A DNA stretch of 64,000 nucleotides from Methylobacterium currus (GCF_003058325.1 NZ_CP028843.1:3469501-3533500); one strand, 5' to 3'; positions 25,101 to 34,707 are shown, counted from the first letter of the stretch. Notes: generated from the sequence alone by a model not told the origin. Numbers and translations are program-made.

Positions 25101-28100
25101 GTGTCCGATCACGACCATGACAAGGCGAGCGTGGCGGGGCCGTCCGGCTTCCGCGCGCGTCCGCTCCGGACCCATGTCACGGCCCTGGCGGCCGCGCTGC
25201 TGGTGCCGGCGCTCCTCATCATCGGGCTGATCGCGCAACGCTGGGTCCAGGCCGAGCAGACGCGGATGGAGGAGCGGACCGCGACCCTCAACGCCCATGC
25301 GGTGGAGCAGATCGACCGCTTCCTCAGCGGCCAGATCGCGATGCTGCAGGCGCTCGCCACCTCGCCGGCCCTGGAGACGGAGGATTTCGCCCGGTTCGAC
25401 CGCCAGGCGCGGGAGGTGGTGCGCCTGCAGGGCATCAACATCGTGCTGCGCGACCGCGACGGGCAGCAGCGCGTCAACACCCGGCTGCCCTGGGGAACGC
25501 CCCTGCCCCTGGCGGTGCTCGGCAACGACCAGGCCGTGGAGGAGACCGGCGCGCCGGCGATCTCCGACCTGTTTCCCGGCACCGTCACCGGCAAGCCGAT
25601 CGTCGTCGTCACCGTGCCGGTGCGGCGCGGCGGTGCGCTGGCCTACTTCCTGAACGCCACCCTGCCGGCCCCGCTCTTCGGCGAGATCCTGCGGGCCGCC
25701 GGTGTCTCCGCCCCCTATTCCGGCTCGGTCGCCGACCGGCAGGGCCTCATCATCGGCCGGTCCGTCGACACCGAGGCGGCGGCCGGCCGGCCGCTCCCGG
25801 GCTTCCGCTCGGTCGGCGGGACGACGGGGCAGTGGTGGGGCCGCAACCTCAGCGGCATCCCGGTCTTCGGCACCCATCACCGCTCCGGCCTCTCGGGCTG
25901 GGTGGTGACGATCGGCATCGAGCAGGCGGCCCTGCGGGCGCCCTTCGTCACCTCGGTCCTGGTGCTGGCGCCGGTGGTCCTCGGCCTCCTCTTGATCGCG
26001 CTGGTCGCCTCGCTGCTCGTCGGCCGCCGGATCCTGCTCGCCAAGGCCCTGCTGTCCCAGGCGGCGGACGACCTCAGCCGGGGCGTCAGCTTGCGGATGC
26101 CGGTGACGCCGATCCGGGAGGTGAACGAGGTCGGGGCGGTGCTGGCGCAGACCTCGGCGATCCTGCAGCGGCAGGCGGACGCCCTGCGCAAGAGCAACGC
26201 CGACCTCGAGGACCGCATCGCCGAGCGCACCCGGGAGCTCGTCGAGAAGGAGGCGGTCCTCAAGATGACCCTGGACGCGATGGACCAGGGCCTGATCATG
26301 GTCGATGCGCAAGGGCGGGTCGCGGTCACCAACCGCCGGCTCGCCGAGCTCCTCGACCTCGACCCGGCCTTCCTGGCCTCGCGTCCGTCGCGGCAGGAGA
26401 TGCGGCAGGTCCTGACGGCGGCCGGCGAATATGCGGGGCTCGATTCGGCCTTCGAGCGCGCGATCGCGATGGGCGACCTCGCGGTCATCGGCGACCGCTA
26501 CGAGCGCACGCGGCCGAACGGCACCATCCTGGAGGTCCACAACGCGCCGACCGCCGACGGGGGCGTGCTGCGCACGGTCACCGACATCACGGCGCGCCGC
26601 ACCGCCGAAGCGGCCTTGCAGCGCAAGAAGGCCCTACTCGACGCGACCCTCGCCAACATGGACCAGGGGGTGCTGGTGATCGACGCCGCCGGCCTCGTCC
26701 AGCTCTGCAACGAGCGGGCGATCGACCTGCTCGGCCTGCCGCCGGACTACCGACACGACCACCCGGCCTTCGCCGACCTCGTGGCCTGGCAGAGCGCGAG
26801 CGGCGAGTTCGCCGGGGCCCGGGTGGAGCGCGAATCGTGGCTCAAGCTCAGGGGCGACCTCCTCGCCGCCCCGCCGGTCTACGAGCGCACCCGCCCGGAC
26901 GGCACCGTGCTCGAGGTGCGCACCGTGCGCCTCGCCGAGGGCGGGGCGATCCGCACCTTCTCGGACGTGACCGAGCGCAAGCGGCGCGAGCTCGCCGTGC
27001 TGGAGGCCAACCGCGTCGCCGAGGCGGCGCGGCTGCAGGCCGAAGCCGCGCGGCGCCAAGCCGAGTCGGCGAGCGCGGCCAAGACCGAATTCCTCGCCAC
27101 GATGTCGCACGAGATCCGCACGCCCCTCAACGGCGTGATCGGCTACGCCGAGCTCCTCGTCCGGGAGGGCGACCTGTCGCCGGAGCAGCGCCGCAGCGCC
27201 GAGCGGATCCAGGAGGCGGGCCAGGCCCTGCTGACGGTGGTCAACGACGTGCTCGACTTCTCGAAGATCGAGGCCGGGCAGATCGACCTCGACCCGCAGC
27301 CCTTCGGGCCGGCGGCGCTCGCCGACAGCGCGGTCTCGATCGTCCGGACCGCGGCCGACGCCAAGCGCCTGGCCCTGAGCGTGGAGACGGCGCCGGGCCT
27401 CGCCTCGCGCCTGGTGGGCGACCCGGACCGGCTGCGCCAGGTGCTGCTCAACCTCGTCAACAACGCGATCAAGTTCACGCCGGCGGGCCGCGTCACCCTG
27501 CACCTGTCGAGCGCGCCGCTCGCGTGCGGGCGTCACGCCCTGCGGGTCGCGGTCAGCGATACCGGGATCGGCATCCCGGCCGACCGGCTCGGCCAGCTCT
27601 TCCAGCGCTTCAGCCAGGTCGACGGCTCGATCCAGCGCCGCTTCGGCGGCACCGGCCTCGGGCTGGCGATCAGCCGGCAGCTGATCGAGGCCATGGGCGG
27701 CGAGATCGGGGTCGAGAGCCGGCCGGGCGCGGGCTCGACCTTCTGGTTCGCCGTCCCGCTGCCGGCGGCGGCGGAGGGAGAGGCGGCCCGGGAGCGGCCC
27801 CCGCTCGCGCCGCTCGCGCGGCCGGCCCGGATCCTCCTCGTCGAGGACAGCCCGGTCAACCAGGACATCGCCCGCGCCATCCTGGAGCGCCGCGGCCACC
27901 AGGTGACGGTGGCGGGCGACGGCGCCGAGGCGATCCTGGCCGTGCAGGCGGGCGGGTACGACGTGGTGCTGATGGACGTGCAGATGCCCGGCATGGACGG
28001 GCTGACCGCGACGCGCCACATCCGCGCGCTCGACCGTCCGGCGAGCCGCCTGCCGATCGTGGCGCTCACCGCCAACGTGCTGCCGCAGCAGATCGCCCAG

Positions 28101-28208
28101 TTCCGCGCCGCCGGCATGGACGACCATGTCGGCAAGCCGTTCCGTCCCGACGAGTTCCTGGCGACGGTGGAGCGCTGGAGCGTGCCGCGGACGGCCGACG
28201 CGGCTTGA
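25101..28208 (+). CDS. Hybrid sensor histidine kinase with periplasmic sensor and two PAS domains
   Basis: Inner-membrane sensor of about 1035 aa. A transmembrane helix near residues 25-45, a periplasmic Cache-like sensor of about 235 residues and a second helix near 285-305 are followed by a HAMP-like stretch, a coiled coil and two PAS domains with the same opening (LDAMDQGLIMVD; LANMDQGVLVID). Then come HisKA (MSHEIRTPLNGVIGYAELL, phospho-His about 670), the ATPase boxes (NLVNNAIKFT, SDTGIGIP, GGTGLGLAIS) and a C-terminal receiver (VLLMDVQMPGMDG, Asp about 959). A TTG 18 bases upstream is an alternative start. No partner regulator is adjacent, and the ligand is unknown. Confidence 0.9.
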   Translation: MSDHDHDKASVAGPSGFRARPLRTHVTALAAALLVPALLIIGLIAQRWVQAEQTRMEERTATLNAHAVEQIDRFLSGQIAMLQALATSPALETEDFARFDRQAREVVRLQGINIVLRDRDGQQRVNTRLPWGTPLPLAVLGNDQAVEETGAPAISDLFPGTVTGKPIVVVTVPVRRGGALAYFLNATLPAPLFGEILRAAGVSAPYSGSVADRQGLIIGRSVDTEAAAGRPLPGFRSVGGTTGQWWGRNLSGIPVFGTHHRSGLSGWVVTIGIEQAALRAPFVTSVLVLAPVVLGLLLIALVASLLVGRRILLAKALLSQAADDLSRGVSLRMPVTPIREVNEVGAVLAQTSAILQRQADALRKSNADLEDRIAERTRELVEKEAVLKMTLDAMDQGLIMVDAQGRVAVTNRRLAELLDLDPAFLASRPSRQEMRQVLTAAGEYAGLDSAFERAIAMGDLAVIGDRYERTRPNGTILEVHNAPTADGGVLRTVTDITARRTAEAALQRKKALLDATLANMDQGVLVIDAAGLVQLCNERAIDLLGLPPDYRHDHPAFADLVAWQSASGEFAGARVERESWLKLRGDLLAAPPVYERTRPDGTVLEVRTVRLAEGGAIRTFSDVTERKRRELAVLEANRVAEAARLQAEAARRQAESASAAKTEFLATMSHEIRTPLNGVIGYAELLVREGDLSPEQRRSAERIQEAGQALLTVVNDVLDFSKIEAGQIDLDPQPFGPAALADSAVSIVRTAADAKRLALSVETAPGLASRLVGDPDRLRQVLLNLVNNAIKFTPAGRVTLHLSSAPLACGRHALRVAVSDTGIGIPADRLGQLFQRFSQVDGSIQRRFGGTGLGLAISRQLIEAMGGEIGVESRPGAGSTFWFAVPLPAAAEGEAARERPPLAPLARPARILLVEDSPVNQDIARAILERRGHQVTVAGDGAEAILAVQAGGYDVVLMDVQMPGMDGLTATRHIRALDRPASRLPIVALTANVLPQQIAQFRAAGMDDHVGKPFRPDEFLATVERWSVPRTADAA

Positions 28209-28287
28209 AAGCATGGGGACCGGCCGCTTGCCGCGGCAGCATGAGCCCTCCATGTCTTGCGCCGAAACCGACACGGAGAACGCCGTC

Positions 28288-28974
28288 ATGGCCAAGCAGG
28301 ACCGCAGCGTGCTGATCGTCGGGGCCTCGCGGGGGTTGGGGCTCGGGCTCGTACGGGCCTTCCTCGCCCGCGGCTGGGCCGTCACCGCCACCGCCCGGGG
28401 CGAGGCGCCGGCGCTCGCCGCCCTGAGCCCCGTCGCGCCCGAGATCCGGCGGGTCGACATCGACGACGACGCGGGCGTGGCGCGCCTGCACGACGACCTC
28501 GTGGAGAGAAGCTTCGACGTGGTGTTCGTGGTGGCGGGCATCGCCGACGGCGCCCATGTGCCGCTGCCGCAGGGCGACCGGGCGACGGCGCTCAAGGTCT
28601 ACGAGACCAACGCGGTGAGCCCGATCCGCTTCGCCGAGGCCTTCGCCGACCGGATCGCCCCCGGCGGCCTGATGGTGCTGATGAGCTCGATCCTCGGCAG
28701 CGTCTCGCTCAACGAGGGCGGCACCTGGGAGAGCTACCGGGCGAGCAAGGCCGCCCTCAACACCCTCGCCCGCTCCTTCTCCGCCCGCCACCGCGACGCG
28801 CCCTTCGGCACGGTGCTGATGCATCCGGGCTGGGTGCGCACCGACATGGGCGGCCCGGAGGCCGACATCGACGTCGCCACCAGCGCCGAGGGGATGGCGG
28901 AGGTGGTGGAGGGGCGGCTCGGGCAGCGGGGCTGCGCGTACCTGGATTATCGGGGCGAGACGGTGCCGTGGTAG
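28288..28974 (+). CDS. Short-chain dehydrogenase/reductase
   Basis: Rossmann-fold oxidoreductase of 228 aa. It has GASRGLGLGL as the cofactor loop (an NADPH-type start with Arg), a VVAGIAD strand where NNAG is usual, and an intact YRASK catalytic motif. It resembles the CsgA/carbonyl-reductase-like short SDRs. The ATG at 28288 follows GGAGA by 8 bases. It comes shortly after the hybrid kinase gene on the same strand (79 bases), but a shared function is not evident. Substrate unknown. Confidence 0.85.
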   Translation: MAKQDRSVLIVGASRGLGLGLVRAFLARGWAVTATARGEAPALAALSPVAPEIRRVDIDDDAGVARLHDDLVERSFDVVFVVAGIADGAHVPLPQGDRATALKVYETNAVSPIRFAEAFADRIAPGGLMVLMSSILGSVSLNEGGTWESYRASKAALNTLARSFSARHRDAPFGTVLMHPGWVRTDMGGPEADIDVATSAEGMAEVVEGRLGQRGCAYLDYRGETVPW

Positions 28975-29042
28975 GACAGCGGCACCGTCGATCGACGCGG
29001 CGATCCTGATATCCGCGGGGTCGTTCCGGGGCTGTGAAACCG

Positions 29043-29152
29043 GAGCCCGGAATCCAGACACCAGGGGAAAAGGAACCAGGACGGCGCTCCGCTTCTCCTG
29101 GACGATCAGAGTTTCTGGATCCCGGGCTCTCGCCGTCGGCGAGCCCCGGGAT
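29043..29152. repeat. Long inverted repeat with CCGGGATGA hairpin (second repeat family)
   Basis: GAGCCCGGAATCCAGA at 29043-29058 and TCTGGATCCCGGGCTC at 29114-29129 are complementary at 15 of 16 positions. A hairpin TCTCGCCGTCGGCGAG sits at the right arm and is followed by CCCCGGGATGA. The same hairpin and GGGATGA motif recurs near 61175-61207. It separates the SDR gene from the convergent tetR gene and may end both transcripts. Confidence 0.7.
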
Positions 29153-29211
29153 GACCCTCCGAAGCGGACAATCGTGCCTATCCGGCCGGTTCGCGGGATG
29201 GATGGCCCGCC

Positions 29212-29835
29212 TCACTCCCCCGCCAATCCCCGCCCCAGCGCCCCCACCACGATCTCGATCTGCCCGCGCAGGACCGGCTCGCTCAGCACCATCAGCTTCT
29301 CGTCGAGGCCGAGGCTGACGAGGCCGTGGGTGGCGGAGAACAGCGAACGGGCGAGCAGCGCCCGCTCCCCCTCCGCGAGGTCCGGCCGCAGGACCCGCAG
29401 CGGCGCCTCGATGTAGCGGAACAGGCGCACCTGCTCGACGAGGTACCAACCGGGCAGCGCGTGCGTGACCCGGTGCTGGAACAGGGCGCGCCAGCGCGCC
29501 GGATTGCCTGCGGCGAAGTGCAGGTAGGCTACCGCCAGCCGGACCAGGGTCTCCACCGCCGCGTCCCGCTCGGCCGGCGACGCCGCGCCCTCCGGCTCCG
29601 GCTCGATGCGCACGGCGGTGATCGCCCGGTCGAACAGGGCGAGCGTGCGCAGGTTCACCGCCAGGATCAGCGCGTCGAGATCGGGAAACACCGTGTAGAT
29701 CGCGCCGAGCGCGCAGCCGACGTCCTTCGCGAGGTCGCGGGCCTTCAGCGCCGAGAGGCCGCTCTCCGCGATCGTGCGCTCGGCGGCATCGAGCAGGGCC
29801 GCCTTCAGCCGCTCCCGTCGCTCCTCGTTCCGCAT
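29212..29835 (-). CDS. TetR-family repressor
   Basis: One-component repressor, 207 aa. The N-terminal helix-turn-helix is clear (ALLDAAERTIAESGLSALKA, RDLAKDVGCALGAIYTVFPD), followed by an all-helical ligand domain with a TetR_C-type LFQHRVTHALPGWYLVEQV segment. The ATG at 29835 gives a standard N-terminus. It diverges from the PspA-like gene with three copies of a 15-bp palindrome in the 113-base gap, so it very likely represses itself and the pspA-like/yiaAB pair. Inducer unknown; the neighbours suggest an envelope-active compound or lipid. Confidence 0.9.
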   Translation of the reverse strand: MRNEERRERLKAALLDAAERTIAESGLSALKARDLAKDVGCALGAIYTVFPDLDALILAVNLRTLALFDRAITAVRIEPEPEGAASPAERDAAVETLVRLAVAYLHFAAGNPARWRALFQHRVTHALPGWYLVEQVRLFRYIEAPLRVLRPDLAEGERALLARSLFSATHGLVSLGLDEKLMVLSEPVLRGQIEIVVGALGRGLAGE

Positions 29836-29862
29836 GCGTCCGGCCTCTCCCTGAACTGATCG

Positions 29863-29935
29863 CTGAACAATGTTCAGATTTGCGCTTGAACAACGTTCAA
29901 AGCTGTGGAAGGATGCGATTGTGAACAACGTTCAC
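29863..29935. promoter_or_regulatory. Triple TetR operator array
   Basis: Three 15-bp palindromes of form GAACAAYGTTC: CTGAACAATGTTCAG (29863-29877), TTGAACAACGTTCAA (29886-29900) and GTGAACAACGTTCAC (29921-29935). Outer bases change in pairs, keeping symmetry. They fill the space between divergent tetR and pspA-like genes; centre distances are 23 and 35 bases. Confidence 0.88.
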
Positions 29936-29948
29936 GCCAACGGAGCGG

Positions 29949-30665
29949 ATGATGCTCAACCTGATCTCCACCCTCGTCCGGGGCGCCGCCGCCAGGGCCG
30001 CCGAGGACCTTCACGACCGGCACGCCTTCCTGATCCTGGAGCAGCAGCTGCGCGACGCGGCCGCCGCCCTCGACGACAGCCGCCGGACGCTGGCGCGCGC
30101 CCTCGCGCAGGAGGCCGCCGACGCGAAACGGCAGGCGGCCCTCGCCGCCCGGATCGCCGAGCTGGAGGGAAGCGCCGTCGCGGCTTTGGCCGGCGGGCGC
30201 GAGGACCTGGCGCAGGAGGCCGCCGAGGCCCTGGCCGAGATGGAGGAGGAGGCGCAGGCCCTGGAAGTGACCCGCGCGGCCTATGGGGCGGAGGTCGCGG
30301 CCCTGCGCCGGGCGGTCCGCAAGGGCACCCGGCAATTCGCCGAGCTGGAGCGCGGCCAGCGCATCGCCCGGGCGGCGGAGGCGGTGCACCGCCTGCGGGC
30401 CCGGCGCGGGCAGGGGCTGGGAAGCCCGGCGGCTCTGGCCGAGGCGCAGGCCAACCTGCGGCGCCTGCGGGAGGCCCAGGCCGCGGAGGCGGCCTCCGAC
30501 GAGGCCCTGGCGATCATCGAGGCGGCGGCGCCCGCATCCCTGTGCGAGCGCCTGGAGGAGGCCGGCTTCGGCCCGCGCGCCCGGCCGAGCGCCGGCAGCG
30601 TGATGGAGCGCCTGCGCGCCAAGGCCGCCGAGGCCCGGCACCAAGCCGAGACCAGCGCCGCCTGA
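29949..30665 (+). CDS. PspA/IM30-like envelope stress protein
   Basis: Cytoplasmic, membrane-peripheral protein of 238 aa, nearly all helical. The first 25 residues form an amphipathic start (MMLNLISTLVRGAAARAAED), followed by long Ala/Glu/Arg-rich coiled coils, the pattern of the PspA/Vipp1/ESCRT-III superfamily. Such proteins polymerise on damaged inner membrane. Two ATGs (29949, 29952) are possible. It is the first gene after the TetR operators and is followed by a YiaAB gene 41 bases later. Sequence identity to E. coli PspA looks low, so the family call rests on architecture and length; no PspF or PspBC is present. Confidence 0.75.
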   Translation: MMLNLISTLVRGAAARAAEDLHDRHAFLILEQQLRDAAAALDDSRRTLARALAQEAADAKRQAALAARIAELEGSAVAALAGGREDLAQEAAEALAEMEEEAQALEVTRAAYGAEVAALRRAVRKGTRQFAELERGQRIARAAEAVHRLRARRGQGLGSPAALAEAQANLRRLREAQAAEAASDEALAIIEAAAPASLCERLEEAGFGPRARPSAGSVMERLRAKAAEARHQAETSAA

Positions 30666-30706
30666 GCGCACCGGACCCGCATCGGAATCCCGAGGAAACC
30701 CCATCC

Positions 30707-30979
30707 ATGACCCCGCAGACCCCGCAGCACACCTCCGCCTGGGTGGCGTTCACCTACGCCTCCTTCATCGGCGCCGCCACCATGGTGGCGGGCGGCATCC
30801 TGTTCCTGCCCCTCGACCTCTGGACCAAGGGCTACCTCGCCATGGGGGTGACGATGCTGGTCCAATCCTGCATCACCCTGGTCAAGACCGTGCGGGACGT
30901 CCACGAGGGCAAGCGCCTCGTCAACCGCATCGAGGATGCCCGGGCCGAGCGCCTGCTGATGGAGATGGGCAAGGAGTAG
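30707..30979 (+). CDS. YiaAB-domain inner-membrane protein
   Basis: Small membrane protein of 90 aa with two transmembrane helices (FTYASFIGAATMVAGGILFL and KGYLAMGVTMLVQSCITLV), each half of a single YiaAB domain, then a short charged tail (KTVRDVHEGKRLVNRIEDAR). YiaA/YiaB homologues are stress-linked inner-membrane proteins of unknown mechanism. GAGGAAAC lies upstream of the ATG. It shares the TetR-controlled unit with the PspA-like gene, pointing to a joint task at the inner membrane. Confidence 0.85.
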   Translation: MTPQTPQHTSAWVAFTYASFIGAATMVAGGILFLPLDLWTKGYLAMGVTMLVQSCITLVKTVRDVHEGKRLVNRIEDARAERLLMEMGKE

Positions 30980-31054
30980 CCCGTCTCCACCGGGATGGCC
31001 GCTCCTCGACATCGGATCGCCAGACATCGGATCGCCACAAGACCACGGCAACAA

Positions 31055-31076
31055 AGCCGGTTAGGGTTTACCGGCT
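31055..31076 (+). terminator. Possible terminator hairpin after the PspA-like/YiaAB unit
   Basis: AGCCGGT and ACCGGCT flank 8 bases. There is no T-run, so a Rho-independent role is unproven. A 14-base direct duplication (CATCGGATCGCCA twice) lies just upstream at 31011-31038. Confidence 0.35.
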
Positions 31077-31147
31077 AAGCATCCGTCTCCTGCCGCGGCG
31101 GCGCCCGGCCATTCCGCACACCCGTCACCGAGCGAGGAACGCCTTCC

Positions 31148-34100
31148 ATGTCCGGATCGCTGATGGCCAGCCGGCGCTTCGCGCCCCTGTTCTGGTGCCA
31201 GTTCTTCTCCGCCTTCAACGACAACTTCCTCAAGAACGCCCTGGTGTTCCTGATCATGTTCGGGGCGGGCGGGGTCGGCGGCGGGGCGGATGGCGGCTCG
31301 GCGGCCCTGGTGACCTTGGCGGGCGCGGCCTTCATCGCGCCGTTCTTCTTGCTCTCGGGCCTCGGCGGCGAACTCGCCGACCGCTACGACAAGGCGTTGA
31401 TCGCGCGCCGCCTCAAGGCGGGGGAGATCGTGGCGGCGGGGGTCGCGGTGCTCGGCTTCTGGCTCGCCTCGGTGCCGGTCCTGTTCGTGGCCCTGATCCT
31501 GTTCGGGATCGTGGCGGCCCTGTTCGGGCCGATCAAGTACGGCATCCTGCCCGATCACCTGGCGCGCGCCGAGCTGCCGGCCGGCAACGCGCTCATCGAG
31601 GCCGCGACCTTCCTCGCCATCCTCACCGGCACCATCGCGGGCGGGCTCGCCGTCACCCATGGCGGCGCCCACGCCTTCGGGCTCCTGGTGATGGGCTTCG
31701 CATTCCTGTGCTGGCTCGCCAGCCTCCTGATCCCGAAGACCGGCGAGGCGGCGCCCTCCCTCACCATCGACCGCAACGTGCTGCGCTCCACGGGCAGCCT
31801 GATGCGCGACCTCTACGAGGACACGCGGCTGTGGCGCACCGGCGTCATCACCAGCTGGTTCTGGCTCGTCGGCGCCGTGGTGCTGGCCCTGCTGCCGGCG
31901 CTCGTGAAGGGCACCTTCGGGGGCGACGAGACCGTGGTGACGGCGCTCCTCGCGATGTTCTCGGTCGGCGTGGCGCTCGGCTCCGGCCTCGCCTCCTGGC
32001 TCTGCGCCGGGCGGATCGTGATGCTGCCGACGCCGATCGCGGCGCTCATCATGGGCCTCGTCTCGCTGGATCTGGCCCATGTCGCTGCCACCAGCGTGCC
32101 GCCCCCCTCCGCGATCGGCGCCCTCGATTTCCTGAGTTCCTGGCGCGGCGCCCGGATCGCCCTCGACTTCGTGCTGCTCGCCGCCGCCGCCGGCCTGTTC
32201 ATCGTGCCGTCCTTCGCCGCGCTCCAGGCCTGGACCCCGAAGGAGCGCCGCGCCCGCGTCATCGCCGCCTCGAACGTGCTCGCCGCCGCCCTCATCGTGC
32301 TCGGCGCCGTCGGCCTGGCGGTGCTGCAGAAGGCGGGCCTGTCCTCGGCGGGGCAGTTCCTGATCGTCGGCATCGCCAACATCCTGGCCGGACTCGCGAT
32401 CCTGGCGGTGTTGCCGACCAGCGGATTCCGCGACTTCCTGTCGATCCTGTTCCGGGCCTTCTACAGGCTGGAGGTGCGCGGGATCGAGAACGTCGAGAAG
32501 GCGGGGCCGAACGCCATCATCGCCCTCAACCATGTCAGCTTCCTGGATGCCGGCCTCGCCCTGTCGCTGACCGAGCGCGACCCGACCTTCGCGATCGACC
32601 ACGCCATCGCGCAGAAATGGTGGGTGAAGCCGTTCCTGTGGCTGACCCGGGCGCTCCCCCTCGACCCGACGAAGCCGATGGCGACGCGCACGCTCATCAA
32701 CGCCGTCAAGGCGGGCGAGACGCTGATCATCTTCCCCGAGGGGCGGCTCACCGTCACCGGCAGCCTGATGAAGGTCTATGACGGCGCCGGCCTCATCGCC
32801 GACAAGTCCGGGGTGCCGGTGGTGCCGGTGAAGATCGAGGGGCCGGAGCAGACGGTGTTCTCGCGCCTGTCCCGCGCCCAGGTGCGCCGGCGCTGGTGGC
32901 CGAAATTCACCGTGACGGTGCTGGAGCCGGTGCGGCTCGAAGTCGATCCGGCGCTCAAGGGCAAGGCCCGCCGGCAGGCCGCGGGGGCGGCGCTCTACGG
33001 CGTGATGTCGGACCTGATCTTCCGCACCGCGCCGATCGACCGCACGGTGTTCGACGCCGTGGTCGAGGCGGCCGAGCGCGAGGGCGCGGCCCGCGTCGCG
33101 GTCGAGGATCCGGTCTCCGGCAGGCTCACCTACCGCCGCCTGCTGATGGGCGCCCGGGTGCTGGGGGGCAAGCTCGGGCCGCTCGCGCCGCAGGGCCGGG
33201 CCATCGGCGTGATGCTGCCGAACGCCAACGCCGCCGCCGTCACGGTGCTCGGCGTGATGTCGGCGGGACGGGTGCCGGCGATGATCAACTTCACGGCCGG
33301 CCCGGCCAACATCCTCAACGCCTGCAAGGCGGCGGAGGTCGACACGATCGTCACCTCCCGGGCCTTCGTGCAGAAGGGCCGCCTCGACACCCTTCTGGAG
33401 GCGTTGAGCCGGAGCCTGACCATCGTCTACCTGGAGGATGTCCGCCAGCAGGTCGGCCGGCTCGACAAGCTCCGCGGCCTCCTGGGCTGGCGGCAGGCGC
33501 TGCATCCCCGGAAGCCCGACGACCCGGCGGCGATCCTGTTCACCTCGGGCAGCGAAGGCACGCCGAAGGGCGTGGTGCTCTCCCACCGCAACATGCTGGC
33601 CAACGCCGCCCAGGCCCAGGCGCGGATCGATTTCGGCCGCACCGACAAGGTGTTCAACGTCCTGCCGGTGTTCCACTCCTTCGGGCTCACCGTCGGGCTG
33701 GTGCTGCCGCTGGTCTCCGGCGTGCCGGTCTACCTCTACCCCTCGCCGCTGCATTACCGGGTGGTGCCGGAGCTGGTCTACGGCTCGAACAGCACCATCC
33801 TGTTCGGCACCGACACGTTCCTGGCCGGCTACGCGCGGGCCGCCCACGCCTACGATTTCCGGTCGCTGCGCTACATCCTGGCCGGGGCCGAGCCGGTGAA
33901 GCCGGCGACCCGCAAGGCCTACGCGGAAAAGTTCGGCCTGCGCATCCTCGAGGGCTACGGCGTCACCGAGACGGCGCCGGTGCTCGCCCTCAACACGCCG
34001 ATGTTCAACCGCTTCGGCACGGTCGGGCGGATCATGCCCGGCATGGAGGCGCGGCTGGAGCCGGTGCCGGGGGTGAGCGAGGGCGGGCGCCTGTTCGTGC

Positions 34101-34567
34101 GCGGCCCCAATGTGATGCTGGGCTACCTGCGGGCCGAAAACCCCGGGGTGCTGGAGGCGCCGGCGGAAGGCTGGCACGATACCGGCGACATCGTGACGAT
34201 CGATCCGGACGGCTTCGTCACCATCCGCGGCCGGGCCAAGCGCTTCGCCAAGGTCGGCGGCGAGATGATCTCGCTCGCCGCAATCGAGGCCCTGGCCGCC
34301 GAGCTCTACCCGAATGCCGCCAGCGCCGTCGCGGCCCTGCCCGATGCGCGCAAGGGCGAGCGCCTGGTGCTGGTGACCGAGCAGGCCGATGCGACGCGCA
34401 GCGCCTTCCAGGCGAAGGCCCGCGCCAGCGGCATGAGCGAGCTGGCGGTGCCGGCCGAGATCGTGACGGTGGACAAGCTGCCGCAGCTCGGCTCCGGCAA
34501 GGTCGATGCCGCGGCGGTGACGCGGCTCGCCGCCGAGCGGACGCGGCCGGCGGAGGCGGCGGCTTGA
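31148..34567 (+). CDS. Three-domain MFS / lysophospholipid acyltransferase / acyl-ACP synthetase fusion (Aas-LplT type)
   Basis: Inner-membrane protein of 1139 aa for phospholipid repair. Residues 1-430 are an LplT-like MFS carrier (FWCQFFSAFNDNFLKNALVF is the LplT hallmark) that flips lysophospholipid inward. Residues about 440-640 are a PlsC acyltransferase (NHVSFLDAG near 460 with His-x4-Asp; FPEGRLT near 529). Residues about 660-1130 are an AMP-forming acyl-ACP synthetase (LFTSGSEGTPKGVVLSH near 798; GYGVTETAPVLALN; Lys of GSGKVDAAA). E. coli has LplT and Aas as separate proteins; alphaproteobacteria often fuse them. Position downstream of the PspA-like unit suggests a shared membrane-maintenance theme. 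Confidence 0.92.
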   Translation: MSGSLMASRRFAPLFWCQFFSAFNDNFLKNALVFLIMFGAGGVGGGADGGSAALVTLAGAAFIAPFFLLSGLGGELADRYDKALIARRLKAGEIVAAGVAVLGFWLASVPVLFVALILFGIVAALFGPIKYGILPDHLARAELPAGNALIEAATFLAILTGTIAGGLAVTHGGAHAFGLLVMGFAFLCWLASLLIPKTGEAAPSLTIDRNVLRSTGSLMRDLYEDTRLWRTGVITSWFWLVGAVVLALLPALVKGTFGGDETVVTALLAMFSVGVALGSGLASWLCAGRIVMLPTPIAALIMGLVSLDLAHVAATSVPPPSAIGALDFLSSWRGARIALDFVLLAAAAGLFIVPSFAALQAWTPKERRARVIAASNVLAAALIVLGAVGLAVLQKAGLSSAGQFLIVGIANILAGLAILAVLPTSGFRDFLSILFRAFYRLEVRGIENVEKAGPNAIIALNHVSFLDAGLALSLTERDPTFAIDHAIAQKWWVKPFLWLTRALPLDPTKPMATRTLINAVKAGETLIIFPEGRLTVTGSLMKVYDGAGLIADKSGVPVVPVKIEGPEQTVFSRLSRAQVRRRWWPKFTVTVLEPVRLEVDPALKGKARRQAAGAALYGVMSDLIFRTAPIDRTVFDAVVEAAEREGAARVAVEDPVSGRLTYRRLLMGARVLGGKLGPLAPQGRAIGVMLPNANAAAVTVLGVMSAGRVPAMINFTAGPANILNACKAAEVDTIVTSRAFVQKGRLDTLLEALSRSLTIVYLEDVRQQVGRLDKLRGLLGWRQALHPRKPDDPAAILFTSGSEGTPKGVVLSHRNMLANAAQAQARIDFGRTDKVFNVLPVFHSFGLTVGLVLPLVSGVPVYLYPSPLHYRVVPELVYGSNSTILFGTDTFLAGYARAAHAYDFRSLRYILAGAEPVKPATRKAYAEKFGLRILEGYGVTETAPVLALNTPMFNRFGTVGRIMPGMEARLEPVPGVSEGGRLFVRGPNVMLGYLRAENPGVLEAPAEGWHDTGDIVTIDPDGFVTIRGRAKRFAKVGGEMISLAAIEALAAELYPNAASAVAALPDARKGERLVLVTEQADATRSAFQAKARASGMSELAVPAEIVTVDKLPQLGSGKVDAAAVTRLAAERTRPAEAAA

Positions 34568-34707
34568 CCCGGCGACAATGGACATGCAGCGTATTCGCCA
34601 GTCTCGCATCGACGGTGGGTCGTCGCTGACTGGTTCGATCCAGGCATCGATTTGTCTAGGAGTTGACTAAGCTCCGTCCGGCACCACCCGGCTGTCAGGA
34701 TCGCTGC

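Noticed and set aside
31061..34609. Very long minus-strand frame opposite the MFS-PlsC-AcsA gene
   Set aside because: Arg/His/Gly/Asp-rich mirror of third-position GC bias; the plus-strand frame holds three recognisable domains.
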